Notes: generated by a model from the sequence alone, not told the origin. Positions 1-9,112 are shown, counted from the stretch's first letter. The stretch is 51,040 nucleotides of DNA from Burkholderiaceae bacterium (GCA_947448695.1 CANFOL010000014.1:1-51040), one strand, 5' to 3'. Made by a program: numbers and translations.

Positions 1-99
1 AACCATGTCAGGCCTCACAGTACCTTAGGTTATCGACCACCAGCACCACAAACCCAAGTGCCGAAAATCATCCACAATCAACCCATCATGATCCAATGA
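1..99 (+). mobile_element. IS3-family transposase, C-terminal end (cut by window edge)
   Basis: Frame 1 is open from the first base to a TGA at 97-99 and encodes 32 residues beginning NHVRPHSTLGYRPPAP. This is the hallmark end of the rve integrase domain of IS3-family OrfB transposases (consensus N-x-x-R-P-H-x-x-L-G-Y-x-P-P). The catalytic DDE residues would lie upstream, outside the window, so I cannot tell whether the element is intact. I did not find a convincing terminal inverted repeat in the next 100 bases. The residue pattern is seen directly; the family assignment is established knowledge. Confidence 0.8.
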
Positions 100-502
100 T
101 AAGATATGAACACTCTCTTTAACCGTGGTACTAAATTAACATCAGTTCAATTTTAATTAATGCCTTGGATTTGATTTTCAGTTTATCTATCTTTCTAGAT
201 ATTTTATAGAGGCAACCACTTTTAGAAACCTGATACCAACTAAATAGTTTTTTAACTTATCGGAATTAATCATTTTATATCTAAAATTTAAATTTATTGA
301 AAGAGAATTCATTTATCTTTAAGGTGATATTTTCGAAATGATTTTCAGTGTTTGATAGGGCTTGCTTGCAAGAAATCCATTTAGGAGAAAACTTAATACT
401 TCTTGGAATGATAGATATTCTAGCCTCAATAGGGATGCCCCTTTTCTATTTTGAGTCATTATGAATAGAACGCGTTGAGTATTAAAAAAATTAAAACTCT
501 TG
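100..502. other. AT-rich non-coding stretch after the transposase
   Basis: No open frame of credible length or composition on either strand. It should contain the right end of the insertion element, but no IR end could be identified without the left end. Otherwise I see nothing in it. Confidence 0.5.
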
Positions 503-538
503 CCCCCAAAGTTAGCAATTTTTAATAACTTTAGGGGG
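503..538 (-). terminator. Probable Rho-independent terminator of the outer-membrane protein gene
   Basis: An imperfect inverted repeat pairs CCCCCAAAGTTA (503-514) with TAACTTTAGGGGG (526-538), a 12-bp stem with a single bulged A. On the minus strand it is followed within about ten bases by a T-rich run. It lies 40 bases past the stop of the 579-1121 gene, where its terminator should be. The U-tract is not immediate, which lowers confidence. Confidence 0.55.
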
Positions 539-578
539 TAAGTTTAATGGGTGATTTCTTACATATATGAATGCTTTC

Positions 579-1121
579 TCAGAACTTATACCCAAGACTG
601 ATAGAAGGACCAGCAACTGAGACGTTATTTTTATTGTAGTAACTCATATAGTCAATTTGCCCATATATCTCTTTAGTAAAGTTAAATTGAGCACCCCCAC
701 CATATGAAAAATCAAAGCCACTAGACCAATCGCTTCCTAAATTTGAGGTTGCATTTAGTCTAGCGTCTGTAACTCCAAGTCTTACAAATAAAGAAAAACC
801 ATCGTTTACAGGCAAAGAAAATTTACCGTAGCCTCCGTAAGCACTACTTATTTTTGCATTTACATTTGTGCCATTGTAGTTAATATCTGAAGAATTCAAA
901 TTATTTCCAAGCAAAACTTCTGCAGCGATGTACTTACTAAAGCTGTAGCCAACTTTAATTTCAGCCATTGTATTATTAAAGTTAGTATCACCTTGTTTAA
1001 AATAAGCTTGTCCTAAGCCTAATTCCGCATAATAACCAGTTTCTTTGCTAGCCGATTCTTGCGCCATTACGCCAGTCGATAAAACAGTAAATAGTGTAGC
1101 TACAATTAGTTTATTTTTCAT
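579..1121 (-). CDS. Small outer-membrane beta-barrel protein
   Basis: A 180-residue protein with an N-terminal signal peptide (MKNKLIVATLFTVLSTGVMAQ, cleavage after A-Q or just before). The mature part alternates polar and hydrophobic residues, as in an eight-stranded OmpA/OmpW/opacity-type barrel: GYYAELGLGQAYF near the start, YGGYGKFSLP and FVRLGVTDARLNA in the middle, and a terminal ISLGYKF ending in the aromatic residue used for BAM recognition. I chose the internal Met at 1121 rather than 1136 because GAGG sits nine bases upstream and the signal peptide then starts with M-K-N-K. A TAAGTTAACTTA palindrome lies at 1161-1172 upstream. The specific ligand or role cannot be deduced. Confidence 0.8.
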   Translation of the reverse strand: MKNKLIVATLFTVLSTGVMAQESASKETGYYAELGLGQAYFKQGDTNFNNTMAEIKVGYSFSKYIAAEVLLGNNLNSSDINYNGTNVNAKISSAYGGYGKFSLPVNDGFSLFVRLGVTDARLNATSNLGSDWSSGFDFSYGGGAQFNFTKEIYGQIDYMSYYNKNNVSVAGPSISLGYKF

Positions 1122-1136
1122 TTCATCATTCCTCAT

Positions 1137-1568
1137 TCTTATATATAAGAGTCCACTTTATAAGTTAACTTAATATGTTTCTGTCTGATATCGAACATAC
1201 TTTGAAACTAGGAATATTGCGCCTAAATATCTTTAGAGATTAATAATCACAGATCTTACAAGGATAATCTCTCCAACTTGGCTTTTTATCAAAGTATTTG
1301 GCGACCTTTTTTCGTATATCGCGCTCTTGCTTTGACCGTCTGAGCTCTCCCTCTGGCTTTTAACTTTTACCGCTTGTTTATCTTTATCTAAATGCTGCTC
1401 TGCGAGCAGGTCACACTTATGATTCAAAGCAACAAGCTAAATGCGAAGAATCCCAATCGTTGTGAAACATTAGTAACCCCAAAACCTCACTTAACTATTA
1501 GCTTGAGGTGAGGTACAGCAGTGTAGAAAGGTTGGTTTTTTGGAAAGTCTAAATGAGTATAAATTGCA
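1137..1568. other. Intergenic stretch, no convincing gene
   Basis: Contains a 64-codon minus-strand open frame (1233-1427) without ribosome binding site or recognisable composition, which I do not accept as a gene. A 12-bp palindrome TAAGTTAACTTA is at 1161-1172, close to the start of the outer-membrane protein gene, and could be a regulatory site. Nothing else is seen. Confidence 0.4.
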
Positions 1569-2726
1569 CTAATCAAATTTCTTTGAGTATCTAATCGCTA
1601 ATATATTAGCCAGTTGTGAATATACAGCGATTGGTTGCCATGTATATGTAACACTTAGCGTTGATTTATGATCAGAGAATGGATAGACATAAAAAGGTGC
1701 AAGAGTAAGATAACGCATTCTGTTGCCATCCGAATTAGGAGTTCCAACTGAGTAGATATATCCGGATAAAGAGGTTGGTGTGCCAAGCAAATCATCAGAT
1801 ACTTGATTAACTTGAATGGCATTTATACCTAATATACCTAACCCAGGATCTTTGCCAAAAATACTTAATTCCGTAATCACAACCTTACCACTAGTGTATG
1901 TTGAATTTGTATTTGTGGAATTGTGTTGATAAGAAACCTTTCCCGCAAAGGCAAATTTTGGATGATTGTAAATGACTCCAGCAGTAGGAGTGTATGACCA
2001 GTAGCCAAAACCAACATTAACTGGAGTAGAAGCACTATTGCTTCCAGTCGGAGTCGTTATCCCAAGACCCAAAATATATCTTATTTGGCCTACATTTTTT
2101 GACCATGCACTTTCTAAGACAATATCTCCAATCCCAGAGTCTGAAGCATTATTAGCTGCATTTAAATTAGTGATATATTTTTTTGCTGCTGAATTTGAGG
2201 CTATAGAACAGCTAGATCCAACAGAGATCAGCGCGCTTGGAGCGCTACAAGTAAATCCTGAAATAGACGATAAACTGATATTAGATGTTCGAGTTATGTC
2301 TATATATGGAATAAGGACTGAAGTAGTGATATTGCCGCCGAAAAACTGCTCTCTAGTGCTATAACCACTCATTAAATTAAGAGCAGTTACTTTTTGCGAG
2401 ATATTCATATCAACATTCAAGTTACCGGAAACAGTCCCTAAGGCTGTAATACCTAGAGGAATATTAGAAACCGAAGTTGAGGCTGCACTAGTACCATCCG
2501 CAAAATTTACACCATATATATTGCCCGATCCAACTTGCACAGTCCCAAAAAAGCCTGATGTGGTTGTCTCGTCAGAAGATGCAAGAGAACTACCTAAAGC
2601 ACCTATCGGCGAATAATGAATTCGATTACCCTCTAAGGCTAAGGCTTGAGTACTTATCAACATGAGGGAGATGAGTTGAAGAAAAATTAACAATTTATAA
2701 GTGAATTTAAAATTTGTATAGACCAA
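1569..2726 (-). CDS. Phenol_MetA_deg-like outer-membrane channel
   Basis: 385 residues. A hydrophobic signal segment (about residues 10-30) ends in ALA before LEGNRIHYSPIGALG. The mature protein opens with the E-G-x-R/G-x-H-Y pattern seen in the PF13557 family (putative MetA-pathway of phenol degradation, SphA-like barrels). It continues with amphipathic strands such as GFGYWSYTPTAGVIY and FAFAGKVSYQH, and ends in LAIRYSKKFD. Proteins of this family are often encoded with aromatic or terpenoid catabolic genes and are thought to be hydrophobic-substrate channels. A TetR regulator is encoded just upstream on the same strand (103-base gap), so it may control this gene. Family placement is by pattern only; a generic porin is the alternative. 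Confidence 0.6.
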   Translation of the reverse strand: MVYTNFKFTYKLLIFLQLISLMLISTQALALEGNRIHYSPIGALGSSLASSDETTTSGFFGTVQVGSGNIYGVNFADGTSAASTSVSNIPLGITALGTVSGNLNVDMNISQKVTALNLMSGYSTREQFFGGNITTSVLIPYIDITRTSNISLSSISGFTCSAPSALISVGSSCSIASNSAAKKYITNLNAANNASDSGIGDIVLESAWSKNVGQIRYILGLGITTPTGSNSASTPVNVGFGYWSYTPTAGVIYNHPKFAFAGKVSYQHNSTNTNSTYTSGKVVITELSIFGKDPGLGILGINAIQVNQVSDDLLGTPTSLSGYIYSVGTPNSDGNRMRYLTLAPFYVYPFSDHKSTLSVTYTWQPIAVYSQLANILAIRYSKKFD

Positions 2727-2829
2727 ATTAGGTACTGAAACTATCTACATCTGGATCTTTGGGTTTTAGGAAAAGAAGGGTTCATTGTGATGTATATGGA
2801 AAAGCTCACGTGGTAAAAGATTCGTTAAA

Positions 2830-3480
2830 TTAGTTATCAGTGGAGATAGTAGTTTTACCAAAAAGTAAGACACAGTTGTCAATCAGTAAATTTCTGTATT
2901 CAGAAGAATAGCTATAAGGATCTTGTTCCAAAAAGGGAGATCTGATCATTTGCGCTAACCCACGAAGGTTTACCCGAATCTGATTTGGGTTAAGTAGCCT
3001 TAATGTACCTGTAGTGTCATTCTTCATAATATTAGATAAGGGTGCTATGAGAACATCAATTGATGCAGGTAAAGTTTCTGGTTGAGGGTTATATTTGGCG
3101 AACAATCTGAATAAAGTTAAACAGTTTTTGATATTTCTACCATGAAAATCATTTATATAATGGTCAACCATCAGAATTGACAATTGCCTTACATTAGCGT
3201 TATTTGGGAATTGTATTAATTCTTTATAACAGGAGGAATGAATTCTTTTTATATAAAAACCAAATAGTCTTGTTAGGATATCCTGTTTATCAATAAAGTA
3301 TCTATAAACAGCCCCAACGGAATAGCCTGATTTTTTAGCTACTTCTAAGATACTTATTCTTTCAAGCGGGACTTTATCCACTTCCATAATAGAAAAAGTC
3401 GATTCTAGAATATTTGTAGTTGTCACCTCAGACCTTAATTGCTGAGGTTTAACTTTTAAAGGCGAAAGATCCATAATCAA
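2830..3480 (-). CDS. TetR/AcrR-family transcriptional regulator
   Basis: 216 residues. The N-terminal DNA-binding domain is clear: ILESTFSIMEVDKVPLERISI leads into the helix-turn-helix EVAKKSGYSVGAVYRYFIDKQDIL (about residues 45-70), with the typical G-x-x-x-G-x-V/L-Y-x-Y-F core. The C-terminal ligand domain is all-alpha and not assignable to a ligand class. The gene is co-directional with the downstream outer-membrane channel gene (1569-2726), so a local repressor role is plausible. No clean palindrome was found immediately upstream of its own start. A 5-2-5 inverted repeat at 4258-4269 is the nearest TetR-like operator candidate. Confidence 0.88.
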   Translation of the reverse strand: MIMDLSPLKVKPQQLRSEVTTTNILESTFSIMEVDKVPLERISILEVAKKSGYSVGAVYRYFIDKQDILTRLFGFYIKRIHSSCYKELIQFPNNANVRQLSILMVDHYINDFHGRNIKNCLTLFRLFAKYNPQPETLPASIDVLIAPLSNIMKNDTTGTLRLLNPNQIRVNLRGLAQMIRSPFLEQDPYSYSSEYRNLLIDNCVLLFGKTTISTDN

Positions 3481-3730
3481 GTCCCCAAATCTTTGGCTTA
3501 GTAGAATATTTGATAATATAGCAGAGTAAAGAAAAGCTTACTTTTGACGATGTCATAAAAAAATATTTTATAGATAAAAAAAAATTACTTTAATAGAATC
3601 AATAATAAGTGGTGTTATAAAAAGTGAATAAGTTCTATACTAAATGCTGAGAAAAAATAAAATTAATCTGATTATGTATTCTCAGGACTCTAATTTTGGG
3701 GTTGAATAACCCAAATTTACAATTCAGGCA

Positions 3731-4189
3731 TTACTCATTTAGCTCAAGATTTTTCTTTATTAGGCGGATTACTAAATAAGCACTTATCAGTAAAGCAATC
3801 ATAAGAGCTATTAATGTAACCCATGAGAATTTTTGATTGAGTAAATAAGTTGCTAATATGACATAAATCAATGCAGATGCAATCGTTAAGTAACTTGCCC
3901 AATTTTGATCAAACCAAAGTCCAATTGCTTCAATTAGTCTCATTGCACATAATATAAAAAATACCAAAGAACTTTGAAAAAATAGTTCTTTTGGTTCTAA
4001 ATGAATAAAACCAAGTCCTTGCCTAACTAACATTACATCAGTACCAGCACCGAAGAATTTAGGAAAAAGACTAGTATCGGGTATTGAGATTTGAAAGGAT
4101 AGGTATAGAAATACGCACCCGAATCCACATGCCATAAAGCTTCTAGCTAGTTTGAAGATTGCGATTAATTTGAGACTATTGATGTTCAA
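3731..4189 (-). CDS. DUF2127-like small membrane protein
   Basis: 152 residues with four predicted membrane spans: about residues 7-30, 70-88, 98-116 and 123-143. The order IFKLARSFMACGFGCVFLYLS then MRLIEAIGLWFDQNWASYLTIASALIYV resembles DUF2127, whose conserved core is a family-specific R-x-x-E-A-x-G-L-W motif in the middle helix. Function is unknown in the family. The gene stands alone between the TetR gene and a long intergenic region. Confidence 0.6.
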   Translation of the reverse strand: MNINSLKLIAIFKLARSFMACGFGCVFLYLSFQISIPDTSLFPKFFGAGTDVMLVRQGLGFIHLEPKELFFQSSLVFFILCAMRLIEAIGLWFDQNWASYLTIASALIYVILATYLLNQKFSWVTLIALMIALLISAYLVIRLIKKNLELNE

Positions 4190-4657
4190 CTATTTAGATC
4201 CTCAAATTAAGTAACAATTTTTTATTAAAGCAAAATTCAAACAATGTAATTTAAATGATACGTTCGTATGAATTATAAATATTTTTATTCAATAAATCAA
4301 TAACTTGTGTGGAAATAATAAGTGAGTAAATAGTGGTTTAATAGGCTCAATTAACTGCTGAAATCTAACTAAAATAGTTGAGTTATTCGCCTCAATCTTT
4401 TTAAAAACATGCTTACAAGACCATTAATAAAAAAACGTAACATCAACAATGATTGATGGTCTTTTGCTACTTCACATTGTGAAATTTGAAACTCTAAATC
4501 AGTTCTTGGGGTTTTACTCGCATAGAAAAGACAGCATAAATGTCTTTGATGGTTTAGCGACGTTAAGAAAAAATAAAAGAGGAGCAGTTTTAGCGATGAC
4601 TTTAAAAAATCTATAGTTTTTACTATAGACCTACTTTCGTAATTAACTCAGGAATTT
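4190..4657. other. Divergent intergenic region
   Basis: AT-rich with no open frame worth calling. It holds the 5-2-5 repeat at 4258-4269. A small hairpin (CTATAG, six-base loop, CTATAG; 4611-4628) lies shortly before the YqhA gene. No U-tract makes the latter a terminator. Confidence 0.4.
4258..4269. promoter_or_regulatory. Short inverted repeat, possible operator
   Basis: ATACG-TT-CGTAT, a perfect 5-2-5 inverted repeat, sits 69 bases upstream of the DUF2127-like gene, where a minus-strand promoter would be. The architecture and size are like those of TetR-family operators, and a TetR gene lies 0.8 kb away. The link is inference. Confidence 0.3.
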
Positions 4658-5287
4658 ATGACTCAAAAATCAGATCAGCCTCATCTTGTTTGGCCAGAAA
4701 ATCAAGTACAAAGTTCAACAACTTCGACTTCATTAACCCCACCCGACCACTTATCTCCAAGCCGAGTGCGCGCTCTTCCGGCGAGTATTTTTATGTCAAG
4801 ATGGCTGCAAGCACCCTTGTATGTTGGATTGATAGTTGCCCAAGCTATTTACGTATGGCAGTTTTGGCTCGAATTATATCTTCTCTTAACAAATGTTTTC
4901 TTATCGACCAAACACGTTAGTGATACGGAGTTGATGTTGGTTGTTCTTGGGTTAATCGACGTTGTGATGATCTCTAATTTATTAGTAATGGTGATTGTTG
5001 GTGGTTGGGAAACTTTTATTTCAAAGCTTGGACTAGAGACTCATCCAGACCAGCCAGAGTGGTTGTCTCATGTAAATGCAGGAGTTTTAAAAGTAAAATT
5101 AGCTACGGCCATTATTGGAATATCTTCCATTCATCTATTAAAAACTTTTATTAATGCAGAAACCTTAGACGAGAAGACGCTACTTTGGCAAACTGTTATA
5201 CATATGGGTTTGGTTTTATCGGCTATAGCGATTGCATATACTGAAAAGATTACTGCTTCAATTTCGCCAGATGCTATTAAAAATTAA
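4658..5287 (+). CDS. yqhA: YqhA/UPF0114-family inner-membrane protein
   Basis: 209 residues. A proline/serine-rich cytoplasmic head (residues 1-45) precedes the family core: [24 protein letters not shown] (first span), [30 protein letters not shown] (second, with the conserved acidic and G-G-W-E pattern), [20 protein letters not shown] (third) and a final span near [15 protein letters not shown]. This order is characteristic of UPF0114/TIGR00645. AGGAA four bases before the ATG supports the start. The head is longer than in E. coli YqhA. Biochemical role is unknown for the family; single-gene unit here. Confidence 0.82.
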   Translation: MTQKSDQPHLVWPENQVQSSTTSTSLTPPDHLSPSRVRALPASIFMSRWLQAPLYVGLIVAQAIYVWQFWLELYLLLTNVFLSTKHVSDTELMLVVLGLIDVVMISNLLVMVIVGGWETFISKLGLETHPDQPEWLSHVNAGVLKVKLATAIIGISSIHLLKTFINAETLDEKTLLWQTVIHMGLVLSAIAIAYTEKITASISPDAIKN

Positions 5288-5690
5288 TTGGTGGGTATCT
5301 TAAGCAACTTTAGAGGCCACAAACTATCTGCTCAAATCCTACAAATCCAATCGCATATGTAAAATTTTTTTACAAACTATAAAACTTTGTCAAATTGTTG
5401 CTTTCAATTTTTTTAGATAATGAATCATATTCAAATTCACAACTCCGCAGCTATAAGAGAGTGGGATCAGCATTTTCAATATGTCTTTTATTATAAAAAT
5501 AAAGGAGATTGCAGAAATTAATATTCATCATCTAAACTATGACATATATCTTGCCGAAGTTTATTTTTTGAATATCATTGACCGGATTTTCCGATCTAAC
5601 ACAACTTATGATCTCTATATTTATAGATGCTCGTGCCTATCTAGACCATTTTTTACAAAAATTCTTACAGAAGTAAATTAAAATCTTACA
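5288..5690. other. Intergenic stretch, no gene seen
   Basis: AT-rich. One 66-codon open frame (5481-5681) has a GGAG-like element but no recognisable fold, an odd composition, and overlaps where the promoter of the His-rich gene must lie; I do not call it. No terminator hairpin is apparent after yqhA. Confidence 0.4.
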
Positions 5691-6053
5691 ATGAGAATAA
5701 TTGTATTAGCAACCCTTATCTTTTTATGTAATGTAACCTTTATGCCTTTGTTGGGCATGGCTCATGAAATCTCACATGAAGATCATGCGGGTCATACTCT
5801 AATTACTTGGAACGATGATCAATCAAGTAATGGATTATTTCAAGTTCTTCATGATGAGACAAATGGTCAGTCAGATCTATCTGTTGGCCAAGAATCTCTT
5901 GATCATCAATGTCACCATACGTCTGTTATCGGTATGGCTACCTTTGTTTACGAAAATAAGATCTATTGTGTAGGTCTCTTTAATATGATTGAACCACTCT
6001 TTTCTATTCAATCATTTCCAACACTGATAGATTATCCCCCTATAAAAGTCTGA
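5691..6053 (+). CDS. Secreted His-rich small protein (CzcI/DUF2946-like)
   Basis: 120 residues. It has a signal peptide (residues 1-24, ending GMA before HEISHEDHAGH). The mature part is rich in histidine, with HEISHEDHAGH near its start and DHQCHHTSVIG near residue 75. The C-terminus IEPLFSIQSFPTLIDYPPIKV resembles the proline-containing tail of CzcI-type and DUF2946-type periplasmic proteins that accompany metal-transport genes. It lies 59 bases upstream of an outer-membrane protein gene in the same orientation, so the two probably form a unit. Metal binding is inferred from the His clusters. No RND efflux gene is present in the window. Confidence 0.5.
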   Translation: MRIIVLATLIFLCNVTFMPLLGMAHEISHEDHAGHTLITWNDDQSSNGLFQVLHDETNGQSDLSVGQESLDHQCHHTSVIGMATFVYENKIYCVGLFNMIEPLFSIQSFPTLIDYPPIKV

Positions 6054-6112
6054 AAATTTTAATTATTGCTTGGTTTTTTGACTAAAATTTTTCCTACTTT
6101 ATAGGATTTTTA

Positions 6113-6958
6113 ATGAAATTAATTTTTGTAATTTGGCCTTTATTGGCATCCTTGCTGTTTAATGCTAATAATGTGAAGTCCCATGGTATTGCTGGTAATC
6201 GTTATTTCCCCCCAACTATTTCTGTAGAGGATCCTTTTGCTGCTTATGAGGTTCATTCTGGAGTTGGAAGAGTTCCCATGGTGGGTTCGAATAACTCAAC
6301 GTCAAGTCATTTGGTAATTGGCGTCGGCATTGAACCTATAGATGGTTTCGGTATTGCCATTGATGGTGTGTATCGAAATCCTAATGCAAACCTAAATCCT
6401 GAAGGAAATGGCTTTGATAATTTGTATTACGCTGTCAAAAAAGAACTTACGATTAACGATCAACATGAGTTTGCTATTACTTTAGGAGTCAATGGACAGG
6501 TAGGTAGAACTGGTGCCTCAGGCGCGAATCATTCAACTACCTATACCCCTACCATTTTTTATGCCAAAGGATTTGGCGATTTACCCAATTCAATGAGTTT
6601 ATTAAAACCAATGGCAATCACCGGTGTCTTAGGTTATCAAATGTCTACCGATCAATCTCAGCCTATAGCGTTGAATTGGGGGTTTACGCTTCAATATAGT
6701 TTTTTATATCTAAATAAGTATGTACAAACCACCGGTTGGGGCGAGCCTTGGAATAGCTTAGTAGCTGTAGTGGAGTTTCCAATGCAAACTTGTATGAGTG
6801 GTATGTGCGACGGGCAGGTCACTGGCTCAGTTAATCCAGGATTGGTTTGGATCGGTCCTCACTTTAATCTTTCAGCAGAAGCTGTCTTTCCTATCAGTCA
6901 TCAATCACGGCATGGAGTCGGAGTACTTTTTCAGATGAATAAGTTTTTCGGTAAATAA
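6113..6958 (+). CDS. Putative outer-membrane channel, HGIAGNR-type
   Basis: 281 residues with a signal peptide (residues 1-22, NVKS before HGIAGNRYFPPTISVEDPFAAYE). The HGIAGNR-x-F-P-x-T opening followed by a run of amphipathic strands (HLVIGVGIEPIDGFGIAIDGVYR, HEFAITLGVNGQVGRTG, HFNLSAEAVFPISH, final GVGVLFQMNKFFGK) indicates a barrel of roughly a dozen strands. I recall this opening from uncharacterised outer-membrane proteins encoded near metal-handling genes. Two cysteines (CMSGMC, near residue 225) lie in a probable loop. Pairing with the His-rich upstream protein suggests metal-related transport; this is an inference. Confidence 0.5.
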   Translation: MKLIFVIWPLLASLLFNANNVKSHGIAGNRYFPPTISVEDPFAAYEVHSGVGRVPMVGSNNSTSSHLVIGVGIEPIDGFGIAIDGVYRNPNANLNPEGNGFDNLYYAVKKELTINDQHEFAITLGVNGQVGRTGASGANHSTTYTPTIFYAKGFGDLPNSMSLLKPMAITGVLGYQMSTDQSQPIALNWGFTLQYSFLYLNKYVQTTGWGEPWNSLVAVVEFPMQTCMSGMCDGQVTGSVNPGLVWIGPHFNLSAEAVFPISHQSRHGVGVLFQMNKFFGK

Positions 6959-7088
6959 AACCAGCCTCCTCATTAGTAGTAGGTTGACCGATTTTGTTTT
7001 ACTTAAGCCTCTTTATTCTAGAGTGTTCGCTATGTCATCGGGGACCGTGATAGACTAAGGCTGATTCATGTAAATTTAAATATAAAAT

Positions 7089-8099
7089 ATGAAAATTTTA
7101 GTTTATGGAGCGGGGGCAATTGGTAGTTGGTTAACTGCTGAGTTAACCAAAGCGAATCACGATGTTTGCCTGTTAGCGAGGGGTGACAACCTGAAAAATT
7201 TACAAGCAAGCGGTGTGAAATATGGTGAATTGGGTGGTGAACAATTTCATATTCCCGTTCGCTGTATCGATCCAGATTCGGCTGATAAAGATTTCGATAT
7301 TATTTTTGTTACCCTCAAATCGATGCAAATAGCGGCGGCTGCTCAGGATATCATTTCTAGATTATCAAATGGGGGCTCGCTTGTCATGATACAAAACGGT
7401 CTTCCTTGGTGGTACTTTAGTGGGATTGATTCTCAGTGGAGTGGCAGACGATTAGAAACATTAGATCCCGATGGTACTCTGACAAAACATATTCCAATTG
7501 AGACTGTTGTTGGAGCGGTTATTTTTAGACCAGTGATCAAAGTTGGTCCAACTGAATATGTTCTTCCCAAAGTTCCAAAATCTTGGCTCAGTATTGGTGA
7601 GGTAGATAATCAATTGCGCCCTCGTTTATATGAAATTGAAAAACTCATAGCATCTACTGGTTTTGGAGTTCAAGTTGTTCAAGATATTCGGAAAGCAAAA
7701 TGGCAAAAACTACTTCGAAATATTGTTTGGAATACCCTTTGTACGATTGGTCAGTCTCCACCGGGAAGGTATGAAGCTCATCCTTATGGATCTGAATTAG
7801 TTCATCTCATCATGAATGAAAGTCTAGCGGTAGCCAATCAACTCGGTATGGATTTAGATATTAATCCCGTGAATGAATTGTTAAGCGTAAAGGGGGATTT
7901 TCGGAATAACCCTTCGATGCTACAAGATATAAGAGCAGGTCGTCCTCTTGAAAGTGCTGCAATTATTAAAGTAGTGATCGAAATGGGCGAAATTTTAAAT
8001 ATTCCAACTCCAACTTTACGCATGATTTGTTTATTTTTGGATGTTTTGAACCAGGCATCACAGGAAGAGGGCGGTGGTATTCGGATCGCAAAAAATTAA
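7089..8099 (+). CDS. Ketopantoate reductase family (ApbA/PanE-like) oxidoreductase
   Basis: 336 residues. The N-terminal Rossmann fold has GAGAIG at residues 7-12 and binds NADP; LLARGDNLKNLQASGV follows as in PanE. The C-terminal helical domain contains KAKWQKLLRNIVWNTLCTI, with the catalytic Lys of the family's K-x-x-K-x-x-x-N motif. A 30-residue insert around residues 110-145 is longer than in E. coli PanE. The housekeeping role (2-dehydropantoate to pantoate) is possible. Its place 31 bases before a Bug receptor and next to aromatic genes suggests instead a catabolic 2-oxo/2-hydroxy-acid reductase, as is common for PanE paralogues in Burkholderiales. No clear ribosome binding site. Confidence 0.8.
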   Translation: MKILVYGAGAIGSWLTAELTKANHDVCLLARGDNLKNLQASGVKYGELGGEQFHIPVRCIDPDSADKDFDIIFVTLKSMQIAAAAQDIISRLSNGGSLVMIQNGLPWWYFSGIDSQWSGRRLETLDPDGTLTKHIPIETVVGAVIFRPVIKVGPTEYVLPKVPKSWLSIGEVDNQLRPRLYEIEKLIASTGFGVQVVQDIRKAKWQKLLRNIVWNTLCTIGQSPPGRYEAHPYGSELVHLIMNESLAVANQLGMDLDINPVNELLSVKGDFRNNPSMLQDIRAGRPLESAAIIKVVIEMGEILNIPTPTLRMICLFLDVLNQASQEEGGGIRIAKN

Positions 8100-8130
8100 A
8101 TTTTTATTACATACATCAATATAAATTATC

Positions 8131-9108
8131 ATGAAAAAATTCAATCGATTTTTAATCATACTTGGAATAAGTTGCCTGAGCTGGTCTTTGAATGCGTCCT
8201 TGCAAGCGCAAGAGTACCCAAATCGGCCTATTAAGATTGTAATCCCGTATCCTCCCGGAGGCCCATCAGATATTGTAGGACGACTACTTGGACAAGCCCT
8301 TACTGAAAGTCTTGGGCAGCCAGTCATTATTGAAAGTAAACCTGGTGCTGCAGCAAATATTGGTACGCAATATGTAGCAAGATCTAGTCCAGATGGTTAT
8401 ACGCTTTTGTTGGTGAGTAGTAATCTTGTGATTAATCCAAATTTGTATGCCAATCCTGGGTATGACACCATCAAAGATTTTGCACCGATCATTATGCCGG
8501 CTGGATCACCTAATTTAATTGTGGTTCATCCTAGCTTTCCCGCAAAAAATATTCAAGAATTTTTAGCCTTAATAAAAGCAAATCCTGGCAAATATGATTT
8601 TGCAAGTCCTGGCGGTGGTTCTGGGCCACACCTTAGCGCCGAGTTACTTAAATTAAAGCTCAATTTAAGTATGCAACACATCCCTTTTAATGGGGGTGGG
8701 CCTGCCCTGCAAGCAGTACTCGGTAATCAAGTTCCGATAGGTTTTTCTACATTACCGCCAGCAATTACCCAGGTCAAGGCTGGTAAATTAGTGGCTATCG
8801 CTTTTACGAGTAGTGCAAGATCATCCGTTCTGCCAGGAGTTCCTACTCTCGTTGAGTCAGGTGTTCCAGAAGCGGAGGGAGAAACTTTGCAATTTATCGT
8901 GGCTCCAGCTGGAACACCAAGCGGGATTATTCAAAAACTCAATTTAGAAATGAATAAAGCCTTATCAAATCCAGAATTACAAGCGAAGTTGATCAATGCA
9001 GGTTATTTTGTATATAACAATTCGCCAGAGCAAACTACTCAAAAAATTCGTTTGGAACTTGATAAGTGGGCAGCAGTGATTAAGGCTGGAAAAATTAAAC
9101 CAGACTAA
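8131..9108 (+). CDS. Bug-family (TctC) periplasmic solute-binding receptor
   Basis: 325 residues. A signal peptide ends near LQAQ; YPNRPIKIVIPYPPGGPSDIVGRLLGQALTESLGQPVIIESKPGAAANIGTQYVARSSPDGYTLL follows. This is the Bug signature: P-x-x-P-G-G-x-x-D at the ligand loop, N/K-x-x-G-A-x-x-x-I-G, and P-D-G-Y-T. These receptors bind carboxylates or aromatic acids and deliver them to TctAB permeases; no tctA or tctB is in the window. It directly follows the PanE-like gene and converges on a class II aldolase gene four bases away. Ligand unknown. Confidence 0.93.
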   Translation: MKKFNRFLIILGISCLSWSLNASLQAQEYPNRPIKIVIPYPPGGPSDIVGRLLGQALTESLGQPVIIESKPGAAANIGTQYVARSSPDGYTLLLVSSNLVINPNLYANPGYDTIKDFAPIIMPAGSPNLIVVHPSFPAKNIQEFLALIKANPGKYDFASPGGGSGPHLSAELLKLKLNLSMQHIPFNGGGPALQAVLGNQVPIGFSTLPPAITQVKAGKLVAIAFTSSARSSVLPGVPTLVESGVPEAEGETLQFIVAPAGTPSGIIQKLNLEMNKALSNPELQAKLINAGYFVYNNSPEQTTQKIRLELDKWAAVIKAGKIKPD

Positions 9109-9112
9109 TCTT

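Noticed and set aside
1233..1427. 64-codon minus-strand open frame
   Set aside because: No ribosome binding site, polar low-information composition, no recognisable family, isolated position.
2038..2364. 108-codon plus-strand frame
   Set aside because: Antisense shadow of the outer-membrane channel gene, which has a signal peptide and barrel pattern.
5481..5681. 66-codon plus-strand open frame between yqhA and the His-rich gene
   Set aside because: Composition follows the AT-rich background and no domain is visible; it ends ten bases before a well supported gene and occupies its promoter region.
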